Source of the DNA: Calliopum simillimum
Lineage: Eukaryota; Arthropoda; Insecta; Diptera; Lauxaniidae
DNA length: 64,000 nt
Direction of reading: 5' to 3'
NCBI GenBank assembly: GCA_951812925.1
Contig: OX638371.1
Location: 37,050,101 to 37,114,100 of the forward strand
The notes below the pieces were generated by a model. That model worked only from the letters and a program-made list of their open reading frames with translations, was not told the origin of the DNA and searched no databases. Both the position numbers and the translations under genes were made by a program. Shown here one piece after another: positions 1 through 10,607 of this stretch. The stretch's first letter is position 1, and each line of letters starts with the position of its first letter.

Positions 1-2209
1 TTTACTTTACTTTACTTTACTTTACTTTACTTTACTTTACTTTACTTTACTTTACTTTACTTTACTTTACTTTACTTTACTTTACTTTACTTTACTTTAC
101 TTTATTTCACTTCACTTCACTTCACTTCACTTCACTTCACTTCACTTCACTTCACTTCACTTCACTTCACTTCACTTCACTTCACTTCACTTCACTTCAC
201 TTCACTTCACTTCACTTCACTTCACTTCACTTCACTTCACTTCACTTCACTTCACTTCACTTCACTTCACTTCACTTCACTTCACTTCACTTCACTTCAC
301 TTCACTTCACTTCACTTCACTTCACTTCACTTCACTTCACTTCACTTCACTTCACTTCACTTCACTTCACTTCACTTCACTTCACTTCACTTCACTTCAC
401 TTCACTTCACTTCACTTCACTTCACTTCACTTCACTTCACTTCACTTCACTTCACTTCACTTCACTTCACTTCACTTCACTTCACTTCACTTCACTTCAC
501 TTCACTTCACTTCACTTCACTTCACTTCACTTCACTTCACTTCACTTCACTTCACTTCACTTCACTTCACTTCACTTCACTTCACTTCACTTCACTTCAC
601 TTCACTTCACTTCACTTCACTTCACTTCACTTCACTTCACTTCACTTCACTTCACTTCACTTCACTTCACTTCACTTCACTTCACTTCACTTCACTTCAC
701 TTCACTTCACTTCACTTCACTTCACTTCACTTCACTTCACTTCACTTCACTTCACTTCACTTCACTTCACTTCACTTCACTTCACTTCACTTCACTTCAC
801 TTCACTTCACTTCACTTCACTTCACTTCACTTCACTTCACTTCACTTCACTTCACTTCACTTCACTTCACTTCACTTCACTTCACTTCACTTCACTTCAC
901 TTCACTTCACTTCACTTCACTTCACTTCACTTCACTTCACTTCACTTCACTTCACTTCACTTCACTTCACTTCACTTCACTTCACTTCACTTCACTTCAC
1001 TTCACTTCACTTCACTTCACTTCACTTCACTTCACTTCACTTCACTTCACTTCACTTCACTTCACTTCACTTCACTTCACTTCACTTCACTTCACTTCAC
1101 TTCACTTCACTTCACTTCACTTCACTTCACTTCACTTCACTTCACTTCACTTCACTTCACTTCACTTCACTTCACTTCACTTCACTTCACTTCACTTCAC
1201 TTCACTTCACTTCACTTCACTTCACTTCACTTCACTTCACTTCACTTCACTTCACTTCACTTCACTTCACTTCACTTCACTTCACTTCACTTCACTTCAC
1301 TTCACTTCACTTCACTTCACTTCACTTCACTTCACTTCACTTCACTTCACTTCACTTCACTTCACTTCACTTCACTTCACTTCACTTCACTTCACTTCAC
1401 TTCACTTCACTTCACTTCACTTCACTTCACTTCACTTCACTTCACTTCACTTCACTTCACTTCACTTCACTTCACTTCACTTCACTTCACTTCACTTCAC
1501 TTCACTTCACTTCACTTCACTTCACTTCACTTCACTTCACTTCACTTCACTTCACTTCACTTCACTTCACTTCACTTCACTTCACTTCACTTCACTTCAC
1601 TTCACTTCACTTCACTTCACTTCACTTCACTTCACTTCACTTCACTTCACTTCACTTCACTTCACTTCACTTCACTTCACTTCACTTCACTTCACTTCAC
1701 TTCACTTCACTTCACTTCACTTCACTTCACTTCACTTCACTTCACTTCACTTCACTTCACTTCACTTCACTTCACTTCACTTCACTTCACTTCACTTCAC
1801 TTCACTTCACTTCACTTCACTTCACTTCACTTCACTTCACTTCACTTCACTTCACTTCACTTCACTTCACTTCACTTCACTTCACTTCACTTCACTTCAC
1901 TTCACTTCACTTCACTTCACTTCACTTCACTTCACTTCACTTCACTTCACTTCACTTCACTTCACTTCACTTCACTTCACTTCACTTCACTTCACTTCAC
2001 TTCACTTCACTTCACTTCACTTCACTTCACTTCACTTCACTTCACTTCACTTCACTTCACTTCACTTCACTTCACTTCACTTCACTTCACTTCACTTCAC
2101 TTCACTTCACTTCACTTCACTTCACTTCACTTCACTTCACTTCACTTCACTTCACTTCACTTCACTTCACTTCACTTCACTTCACTTCACTTCACTTCAC
2201 TTCACTTCA
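1..2209. repeat. (TTTAC)n / (TTCAC)n satellite array
   Basis: Twenty copies of TTTAC (1-100), one TTTAT, then about 420 uninterrupted copies of TTCAC (106-2205), ending in TTCA before unique DNA. I see no substitution in the TTCAC block. The window starts inside the array, so its left end is unknown. It has no coding potential in any useful sense. Confidence 0.99.
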
Positions 2210-2961
2210 TATATTGTAGTTGTATTGTACACTAAAAATGCTCTCTCTAGCGAAAATGTATGAAAACTTATAAGACCCCGGGTTACCAATGCGTTGCAAC
2301 TTGAAAGTGCTACCATATCAAAAGTTTTATTGTGGGTTTTCTCTTCGCACACTAACCTGAATCTAACCTGAAATATTTGTTTGTATAAAATACAGTGTAC
2401 TGAAGTATATGTTAGAACCTGAAGTATGTTTTTGTTACACTGATAAAACAAGATAGTTCACTTCGGTGACAAAATTAAATCAATTTTCGGGATCAAATTC
2501 TTCAGTTTAGTGTAAAATGTGCGAGTAAAAAAACAACTATATTTCAAAATCATTTGGTTTTTTTTGGTTTCAGTTTGGTTAACAATGATTGTAAGCACAA
2601 GGCGTTAGTTTAATTTGTGTGTTTTATTTTATTTTTATTTTGCAAAAACTAACATATACATATATAAGAGAAACTTTTATAATTCCCCTCTGGAAACTTC
2701 TCAAATTCAGGGTTGTACAGCTTAGAATAGCTTTGTCTTGCTGACAATTACAATAATTTGATTTGGTCTCTACTAGCATAAATATAAGTAGTTCATTTGA
2801 AACTAACTAAATCGAAAACTCTGTACATGGCAAATTAATTCGGCTTATGCGTAAATAAGCATAAACTAGCAAAATTGCATTTACCAATCTATTGAAAATG
2901 AACTATTCCTCTATAAGTGTCCCTATTTTAGCAGATGCTTATAATTATATCACAATGATGG
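2210..2961. other. AT-rich unique DNA, no gene seen
   Basis: Spacer between the satellite and the first transposon. Reading frames are short and carry no recognisable motif. I see no RNA gene or repeat end here. Confidence 0.6.
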
Positions 2962-3489
2962 CACTAGTTTACAGCCAAAATTCCCAGCGAATGCCGTTAC
3001 TCATTTTATATGGAAAATGAGCTGCTGATTCCGAAAATCGCATTTTTTTTTTTTTATTTCGTGTCGTTTTCGAGATATCGGTCATTTTCGGTTTTTGGAC
3101 CAAAAAAAAAAGTTAGTTCCATTAAAATACAAATATCTCAAGAACCAATGTTTGTATTTAAACAAATAATATGTCATATTAAAGGTAATTAAATTACCTA
3201 CAAATGATATCCACATCACTTTTTGGGTGGTTCGTTAGTTTCGGTGAAATAAATTGATTTCTAAAAAAAAAAATTTTTTTTTCGAAAAAATTAAGAAAAA
3301 ATCAAATTCAACTTCAAATTTATACAAGAAGACATAACTTTTTTATAATATTTTTTTTTTGTATCATAGACTATATATTTGTGAAGAAAATAAGGTATCA
3401 CTTAAGAAAATCGATGGAAAAATGCAAAAGTTGTATGCAATTCATTGATAAGTTACCAAAATGCATTTTTCCCTATTTTTTGCATTTTT
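2962..3489 (+). repeat. Left terminal inverted repeat of CACTAGT element A
   Basis: Matches the reverse complement of 6570-7104 almost base for base, apart from homopolymer length changes and scattered substitutions. It stops where the interspersed repeat beginning ATACCCTGCAC enters. Confidence 0.9.
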
Positions 3490-4093
3490 ATACCCTGCAC
3501 ACAGCGTATATTCTTTTTGTACTTCCGTTTGTAACGCAGAGGAGGAGGAGCGGCGGATATAGAAAAGTATATATATTCTTGATCAACGTCACTTCCTGAG
3601 TCGATATAGCTATGTCTGTCTGTCTGTCTATCTGTCTGTCTGTCTGGCTGGCTGGCTGGGTGTCTATCTGCGCGTGGAAATACATTTTTTGGGAAAACCG
3701 ACCAAGATAATTCAATGAAATTTGATACACTGTCTCCGTCGTCAAAGTTAGCCCGCGTGATTGAAAATGAGCGAAATTTATTAACGGACACGCCTACCGC
3801 CCATACAAAATATATATTCAAAATGCAACTTTAGGAGTATTTTTAACGACAATGCTACCAAAATACACATAAGTACTAGAAATAGCTAGCGCAAGCTCTG
3901 GCCAAAAATTAGGTGAATTCGGACAAGAGGGCGTGGCACCTCCCATACAAGTAAAAGTTGCAAAATGCTATACTGAAAAGGTTTTTTGATATAATGCAAC
4001 TAAATTTCACTCAGACACTAAAGACTATAGATGCAAGCTCTGGGCAATAACTGGATGAACGCGGACAAGAGGGCGTGGCACCTCCCATATAAT
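3490..4093 (+). repeat. ATACCC-hairpin interspersed repeat, copy 1
   Basis: Starts ATACCCTGCAC, followed by a TCTG/GGCTG microsatellite and the recurring phrase GGCGTGGCACCTCCCATA at 3930-3950 and 4074-4091. The same block recurs at 34735-35445 (inverted), 44582-45270 and 46452-47195. This copy lacks the outer 3' end and sits inside the left half of the CACTAGT element, so it inserted later. Confidence 0.85.
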
Positions 4094-4231
4094 GATTTAA
4101 CGAGAAATGAAACGAACAATTATTCATTTAATAAGTTATTTATTTAAATTTTTGTACATTTTATTTGTTTTAATACTTTTAAGTAGGTTATAGATTTATT
4201 TTACATATGTACACATATGATAGAAGCATAT

Positions 4232-6086
4232 TTATAGAATGTTCATTGCATTGTAAGCAAAATGATTACTACTTCTGTTTTGTCGATCATACGATTCGGG
4301 ATTTGTTTCTCTGATAAGAAACCAACAATAGTCGCCTAGCATTCGTTCGTCCCAGAATCCTTGGTAACGCTTCTCAATGGCCTTCATCTGTTGGTGAAAT
4401 CTTTCTCCATGCTCATCACTTTCGTCGCCAAGATTTTTTGGGAAAAAATTCAAATGAGAGTGCAAAAAATGAATTTTTAAAGACATATTTACACCTAAAT
4501 TTAATGAGGAAGAAATAAAAATAAAAAAATAAAAAAATTAATAGATTACTTATGAAGTGATGAAATTGAATATTAATAAGAATAAAGAAGTAAATATTTA
4601 GTAAAAATAATAAAAAAAGAAATAAGAAATTCTGCATACCCATTTTTTCATAGTTGTTAAGTAAATCGTTCACTATTTTCTCGTAAGATTCACTTTTGTT
4701 GTTCCCAAGAAAAGAAGAAACAATCATCTTGAAAGAATTCCATGCGTCTGCCTCAACTGGTGACAATAATTTTACAAATTCAGCATTAATCAGCAATTTT
4801 TTTATTTGCGGCCCAACGAAGATACCTTCTTTTATCTTGGCTTCAGAAAGATTCGGAAAAATTGTTTTAAGATAAGTGAATGCTGCGCCTTCTTTGTCTA
4901 ACGCCTTGACAAAGTTCTTAATGAGGCCGAGTTTAATATGTAGCGGTGGAAGTATGATATTTTCCATTTTGACGAGTGGAACATATTTCACGTTGTTCTC
5001 TCCAACTACCATATCTATTCTTTCTGGCCAATCCTTTTGGTGGTAATGTAGTGCACGTGCTCGACTGTCCCACTTGCAGAGAAAGCAACAGTATTTAGTG
5101 TAGCCACTTTGTAGACCACATAACATTCCAACGACTTTGAGGTCAGCACATATTTTCCAGTCGTGTTGCTCATATTTTAAGTATTTCAATAGTTTTACCA
5201 TATTTTCGTACGTTTCTTTTGTATTTACTGCATGCGCGATTGGAATCGATGGTTTTTTGTTGCCGAGATGCAATAAGACAGCCTTTAAACTCAGTTTGCT
5301 GCTATCGATAAACAAGCGCCACTCTTTGGGATCGTAAGGCTGATCTAATGCCATAAATAGTGATGGAACATCTCTGCAGTAGCACACATTGTCAGCTTTT
5401 GTGAAGTGCCTGGAAAATGGTATGTCACGACTTCTGAAGTATGTAACCTTAACATCAGGTCGCAAAAAATTGAATTGTTTCATGCGAGAAGCATGCAACT
5501 CTGCTTTTTCTTTTGAGAGCTCTAAATCTCTAACCCAATCGTTCAGTTCCACTTGAGATAAAAGATTTGTGTTGCTTCCAGTTGGAAGGTCGCTGTTAAT
5601 ACTTGACTGTTGCGAGATAGCTGTTGCTTGGTAACTTTGTAAGCTGTCTTGTGTTGAATCGGGACTAACAGGACATATAACGGCAGGACTGACAGGACAT
5701 ATAACGGCATTAGAATAGAGAACTGGCAATGAGACGCTTGAGACAATGGCGTATGTTACTCGTATGTTTTTCCCAACGCCGAATACTTTGGTTAAACAAA
5801 AATAGCAATCAGTTGAATGACATAGCGGCTGTCTCCATGTCATCGGCACGTTAAATTTTATGTTTTGCTTACGCAACTTCAATATATCTCGGCACGAGCA
5901 ACATAGAATACTAGGCGTCCATGGTTCGCCAATATTCTCAGGCGCAAAACCAAAATGATTAAAAAATAATGTTTGGAGACCATCTGTAAATGTATATTGA
6001 CTCTTTTTTATAGTTAATTGACCGCATACGTAGCAGAAATTATCTGGGTTGTTTTTACATTCGAAAACTCGCGGTACGTTACTCAT
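4232..6086 (-). CDS. 569-aa protein of unassigned transposon family (putative transposase, 2 exons)
   Basis: Coding exons are complement 6086-4640 and 4494-4232, split by a 145-bp intron (4639-4495). The intron starts GTATGC and ends TTTAG, and splicing restores one frame through MGVNMSLKIHF. The start ATG at 6086 is the first in frame. N-terminal cysteines (C18, C21, C62, C63, C65, C89, C94, C97) suggest a zinc-binding module. Residues 127-142 contain a duplicated VICPVSP stretch. The core has FIDSS (D261), CADLK (D315), CCFLCKWD (333-340) and, in exon 2, SDEHGERFHQ (508-517). Proteins with this last motif are common in arthropod and cnidarian genomes and are annotated as uncharacterised. 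I infer a transposase with an RNase H-like fold and possible acids D261, D315 and E510 or E513, because it is the only gene between the TIRs. No stop or frameshift is visible, so the copy may be functional. Alternative: an accessory protein of the element. Confidence 0.75.
4495..4639 (-). other. Spliceosomal intron of the 569-aa transposon gene
   Basis: 145 bp, AT-rich, GT at 4639-4638 and AG at 4496-4495 on the minus strand. Without splicing the frame runs into a low-complexity Phe/Leu/Lys tail. With splicing the conserved C-terminal domain is joined. Confidence 0.8.
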
Positions 6087-6205
6087 TTTTTTTTTAATAC
6101 TTGTAGACTTAACACTTGCAGGCTTCTAATTAGAAGTAACTTCATTTCAAAAAACCTTTGATATATATTCATTTCCAAATGCTTACACTGCGAATGGAGT
6201 GGCTA

Positions 6206-6312
6206 CAGGTAGATTAGTCTGTAAGCGCATATTTACCTGAAATGTCTTTGAATTCTTACCTTTTACAGGTAACTGGCAGCCTGCCGACACGAAATCGACG
6301 ACCATTTACCTG
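6206..6312. promoter_or_regulatory. Cluster of four CAGGTA motifs upstream of the transposon gene
   Basis: CAGGTAG at 6206-6212 and CAGGTAA at 6233-6239 (minus), 6266-6272 (plus) and 6306-6312 (minus) lie 120-226 bp upstream of the ATG at 6086. CAGGTAG and CAGGTAA are the TAGteam sites bound by the early-embryo factor Zelda in Drosophila. That they act here is inference. They may equally be binding sites for the element's own protein. Confidence 0.45.
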
Positions 6313-6337
6313 AATATTTTTTTGAACATGCTCTACA

Positions 6338-6535
6338 TTAGGTACATACAATATATACGTCGAAAATAAGGTACTATAAACTCAAATTTCCGACCTGTAT
6401 ACTTTTTTGAATATGCCCTAAATTAGGTACGTACGTCGAAAATAAGGCACCATAAACTCAAATTTTTGACCTGAATCTTCTTTAGAATATGTTCTATATT
6501 AGGTACATACAATATATACGTTGAAAATAAGGCCC
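6338..6535. repeat. Subterminal tandem repeats (76-85 bp) of the CACTAGT element
   Basis: The phrase TTAGGTACATAC or TTAGGTACGTAC begins units at 6338, 6423 and 6499. Each is followed by an ACGTCGAAAATAAGG-like block and ATAAACTCAAATTT. Arrays of subterminal repeats next to the TIR are typical transposase-binding regions in CACTA elements (family knowledge). Confidence 0.7.
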
Positions 6536-6569
6536 ACCATAAAGTTTCAAATTGTCGAACACTGTAATA

Positions 6570-7104
6570 CAAAAAATCGGAAAAATAGGCAAAAACGCAT
6601 TTTGGTAACTTATCAATGAATTGTATACAACTTTTGCATTTTTCCATCTTAAATAGTATTTTATTTGCCTAACAAATTTATAGACTATGATATAAAAATA
6701 CAAAATGATTTTTAAAATTTTTTTTTCTTGTATAAATCTGGAGTTCATTTCGACTTTTTTTCCAATTTTTGGAAAAAAAAAAAATTTTTTTTTAGAATTA
6801 AATTTTTTTCGCCGAAACTAACGAACCAACCAAAAAGTGATGTGGATATCATTTGTAGGTAATTTAATTACCTTTAATATGACATATTATTTGTTTAAAT
6901 ACAAACATTGGTTCTTGAGATATTTGTATTTTAATGGAACTAACTTTTTTTTTTGGTCCAAAAACCGAAAATGACCGATATCTCGAAAACGACACGAAAT
7001 AAAAAAAAAAAAATGCGATTTTCGGAATAAGCAGCCCATTTTCCATATAAAATGAGTAACGGCATTCGCTGGGAAAAAAAATTTTAATCATTTGTAAACT
7101 AGTG
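6570..7104 (-). repeat. Right terminal inverted repeat of CACTAGT element A
   Basis: Inverted copy of 2962-3489. It continues inward with sequence that copy B also keeps (around 34100-34160), so the original TIR may have been slightly longer than the part left on the damaged left side. Confidence 0.9.
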
Positions 7105-8902
7105 TGGTTTACGAACATTTACTTAAAAAAATTACTAGATCGATTCCCCTTAAAAGAAGTGATTTATTGTTACACAGTGTGTGATAATTTCTTTAATGTA
7201 TTTTTCAATTACTAATAATTAAGTCTGCACAATTTTAAGTTTTTTTCGCATTAATTGATGTTATTCTCTCAAATGAGGTTCATTCATTTTAAATTATACC
7301 AACAATACAATAATTTTTTTTTTCTTGACTTTTCTTGAAACATTTGTTTGTACAATTTAACGCTGATGGATTTAATGTGTTTTCTTTTGATTATTTTATT
7401 TGTTTGCGCCACTTTAAGACGAAATTTTTTTGAAAAAAAAAAAAAATCATTTTGCATTAATTTGTAAAAATTGTTTCCAATTGTTTAGAAATTTAATTCT
7501 CATTGGCACACTTAAATTTTAATAATAAACAATTGTTTTAGTTTTTTGAAAAATTTTAAACATATTGCAAATTAACTTTTATCGTTGCCGCCTAGCTAAA
7601 ATGACATTGAAAATATTCATTATGTGTCGCAAAATTTTCACAACAATTAGAAAGTTTTATTTTAATCATAAGAAATAAAAAATGAAAAAAAAAAAAAAAA
7701 AATGTATCCACAACACACGCATATCTTTTGCCTTGACGTTTCGGAAGCTTCTATATTTAGCTAATTATTAATATAACCTCTAGCTACTGTTTTTTTTTTT
7801 TCATTTTTTTAGATTTGCCTCAAACTTTATTGCTTTCTGCCTTAAGCGATGGCACATTTTTAATTAATGCCACCCTGCTGTGTTGTTGTTGTTGTGCTCT
7901 GTTTCTTGCTGCTTTTATTCCATGTTTTGTATTAAAGGTTGCCATCTGCTATGGTGACTGCTGGTGAGTTTAAATCTCGTTCGTTCTTCGCTTTCAACGT
8001 TTTTAATTTTCTTAAGCTCTGCAATTTTGGCTTAATCATCACGTAGACGCCAACAACTGATGACAACAACTTTTCAATTCAATTCAATGTTTTACGGTAG
8101 TTTTGGCTTTTGTCGTTCACGTCCTGGATGTGGCTGTTGTTGAAAAATTGGCGAAAATTGTTGCTGATGCAACAATTACAACTTTGAATGATAAAATATA
8201 AAAATGTTAAGAACAGCAATATTTTATGCTTCAAAGGAATTCATTTATGTTTCAATAAATTTAATGATATTTAAACTATATAAAAGATAATCATAACATT
8301 TTCAAAATTTATAGAAATTAAACTGTAGCCTCCTTTTACTTTCTAACGTTCTATGAATTATGTCATTCATACGACATGTTGTACATTATTAGTTGCATGA
8401 AAATTATTTTTGAAATGGCTCTAACTTTAGTTTTATATATACAAAGGATTAAACTTTATATCGTGCATATTTAATGTATACATTTACATATTTAAAAGAG
8501 GCTGCACACCATCTTAATGAAAAAATATAAAAAAGTAAAGAACAGTAATATTTCTACTTTAAAATGTATTTTTAACTTTGAATAAATAGTTTGATATGTT
8601 AATTATCCCAAACATTAAATTAATGCTTGGAAAACATAAAGTACCGCATATATTTTTTGCGAATATCTAAAATGCATTTTACGCTGTTTTCTAAGTTGTC
8701 ATTTGGGTCAATCTTTGTGTAATCGATTAAGATTTTTGGGTTGACATATCCGATTTTTTAAAAATTAGTGAAAAGTAAGTATTTGACGTACATATGGCTG
8801 TGGTAAAATGATTTTCCTGAATACCAACAAAATCCAAGATGGCGGCCATAGGAAGTTTGATGCAACTCTTGGATACACACATATAAATATTTGAAAATTC
8901 AT
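7105..8902. other. Gene-free AT-rich DNA
   Basis: Long A/T runs and a short (TGT)n stretch near 7880-7900. No frame above background and no clear repeat end. Confidence 0.55.
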
Positions 8903-10437
8903 ACCCGGTGGCGTTTTTGAGCGACAACATCCATTATGATATTGTCATCGATGATTCATCGAGAAAATAACATGAACATACGGCTCTCTAAATGAAATTT
9001 TCCGAAACGATTTCTCCATCAATGATTCATAATGTGCAATGTCAGGAAGTTAGTGTTCTTTGCCGGACAATGTCGTTTAAATGTCTCTGACTTCTAAAAT
9101 CTGTCTGTTAAAAGTCGTATGGCTGCATGACATTGTCTGTTACATGTCGCCATCAAAGAGTAAAAGTCATGGATACAGCCGATTGTTATTTTTGCTGTCA
9201 GTTTGTCAAGCGAATTGAAATAAATAAATAAAAAATTTCGTGTTCTCTTAAAATATGTGTTTAATTTTAATGAAAAGGATATATTTTAAGTGTAACTGTT
9301 AATTTAATAATAAACACGACCCATACTAACCGTTTTGCGGTGAGTTTATATGTCCTAAAGAAAAGGCTTTAATTAGAGTTATTATTAAATCTGAATTTTA
9401 TCTTTTCAATAGATTTCTGTCGTTGACCTACTCATAAAGAATATCACCGAGAATTTTGCTATTGGATGAGTGTATTTTCAAGTTTGATGCGGTTTGTTTC
9501 ACTACGAAAACATTAAAAATGCATTATCTAATAGAATAATTGCCATCGAATCTGAATTTTTTGAGTGTTCATCCAATAGATGATATGAACATTTGTCATA
9601 GTCAAATCTTGAGAGGTGGTGCTTTCGTTAGATATCGGGTGGTAAAGGTCGAGAAAATTAGTTTTTTACAAAGAATTATTTCTAAAAAAAAACATTTTGG
9701 TTCACAATTTAGAAGCTCGGATAATTTCTTATAGAAAACTCTGTCTGACCGACCTTCATAATTTTTTTATAGGAAATTTTCTAATCATAAAATTGTGGAC
9801 CAACATTTTTTTTACAAACAACACTTAACGAGATATTTGCATAAAACAGTTTTTTTCGACCTTTAGCACCTAATATCTCACCAAGGCTCAATTTGACTAG
9901 AACACAAGTTAAACAAGAATAACGCCCAAAAAAATATTAAGCTTTGATATTATGACATATTTAATAATATGTACTTAGTTATTTTCATTTGTTTATAAGT
10001 ATTTTTTGGAGTTGTAAGTGTCATGTTTTAAAAGATTGTTTATTTAATTAATGTAAACTAAAATATATTGATTAATAAATTTAAATAAAAACAACGGCAA
10101 AACCAAAAAAAAAAAAAAACGATTTTTCTAGATTTATGCTGATATGTTTGTGACGAAATCACTAGTGAAAACTCGATGACATTTTCCTCTACAACTTATT
10201 CGGAAGTATATGCATTAGTGACTTATTCATGAGGGAATCGTACTGATATTGTCTGCTACGTGTCGCTGGCACACTGACGACTCAGTGAAATTATCAGCAT
10301 AAGTCATCAGTGATTTTTTGGACATTTGTTCTAAAAGTTCATGCATGAAGTCAAACAAATGTCTCCGTTTGTCACCTATGATCTAATTTTGTCTCTATTT
10401 GTCATCGATGAATCGTCGCGCCGTTCGCCACCGGGTA
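8903..10437. mobile_element. Putative TIR element with ACCCGGTGGCG ends
   Basis: ACCCGGTGGCG at 8903-8913 is matched by its inverted copy, part of CGCCACCGGGTA, at 10426-10437. Both ends are followed inward by the palindrome TCATCGATGA (near 8946 and 10402). A phrase ATTGTCTGYTACRTGTCGC is repeated inside near each end. I find no convincing target duplication and no coding frame. An older non-autonomous element of unknown family is the simplest reading. Confidence 0.45.
9570..9905. repeat. Imperfect inverted repeat inside the 8.9-10.4 kb element
   Basis: The left arm contains GGTAAAGGTCGAGAAAA and the right arm the inverse of GCTAAAGGTCGAAAAAA. The arms also share CACAATTT near a centre at about 9740. 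This is probably a decayed foldback element nested in, or part of, its host. Confidence 0.45.
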
Positions 10438-10607
10438 GCTTCTCGGCTTTTTATCCGATTTTGATGAAATGTAGAAGTGAGTGAAATGAGTGTCAAAAAA
10501 TATGAACTTTTGAAAAAAAATACACTGAAAAAAAAAAAAAATTTACTTTCGGTGTAAAAAAAGCTTTTTGTCTTTAAAGACAATTTGTGGCTTGGAACAC
10601 CCTTTTA
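10438..10607. other. Short spacer before mariner 1
   Basis: AT-rich with A-runs. Nothing recognised. Confidence 0.5.

Larger units (their letters stand above)
2962..7104 (-). mobile_element. CACTAGT-ended TIR transposon, copy A (CACTA/EnSpm-like ends)
   Basis: The outer ends read CACTAGTTTAC at 2962 and its reverse complement at 7094-7104. They are flanked by a 3-bp direct repeat TGG (2959-2961 and 7105-7107). The inverted repeats run about 530 bp inward from each end. Between them lies one spliced minus-strand gene (4232-6086). CACTA ends plus a 3-bp target duplication are the hallmark of the CACTA/EnSpm superfamily, and copy B at 30386-34641 shows the same ends with TSD TTA. The left side is interrupted by a different interspersed repeat (3490-4093). 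The encoded protein is not one I recognise as a classical CACTA transposase, so the superfamily assignment rests on ends and TSD only. Confidence 0.8.

Noticed and set aside
1..2209. Telomere repeat
   Set aside because: Flies lack telomerase repeats, and the insect telomere motif is TTAGG, not TTCAC. A plain satellite fits better.
3453..3821. 122-codon minus-strand frame over the TCTG microsatellite
   Set aside because: It lies across the end of the CACTAGT TIR and the ATACCC-hairpin repeat, and encodes only RQTDRQTD-type low complexity. Other copies of the repeat do not keep the frame.
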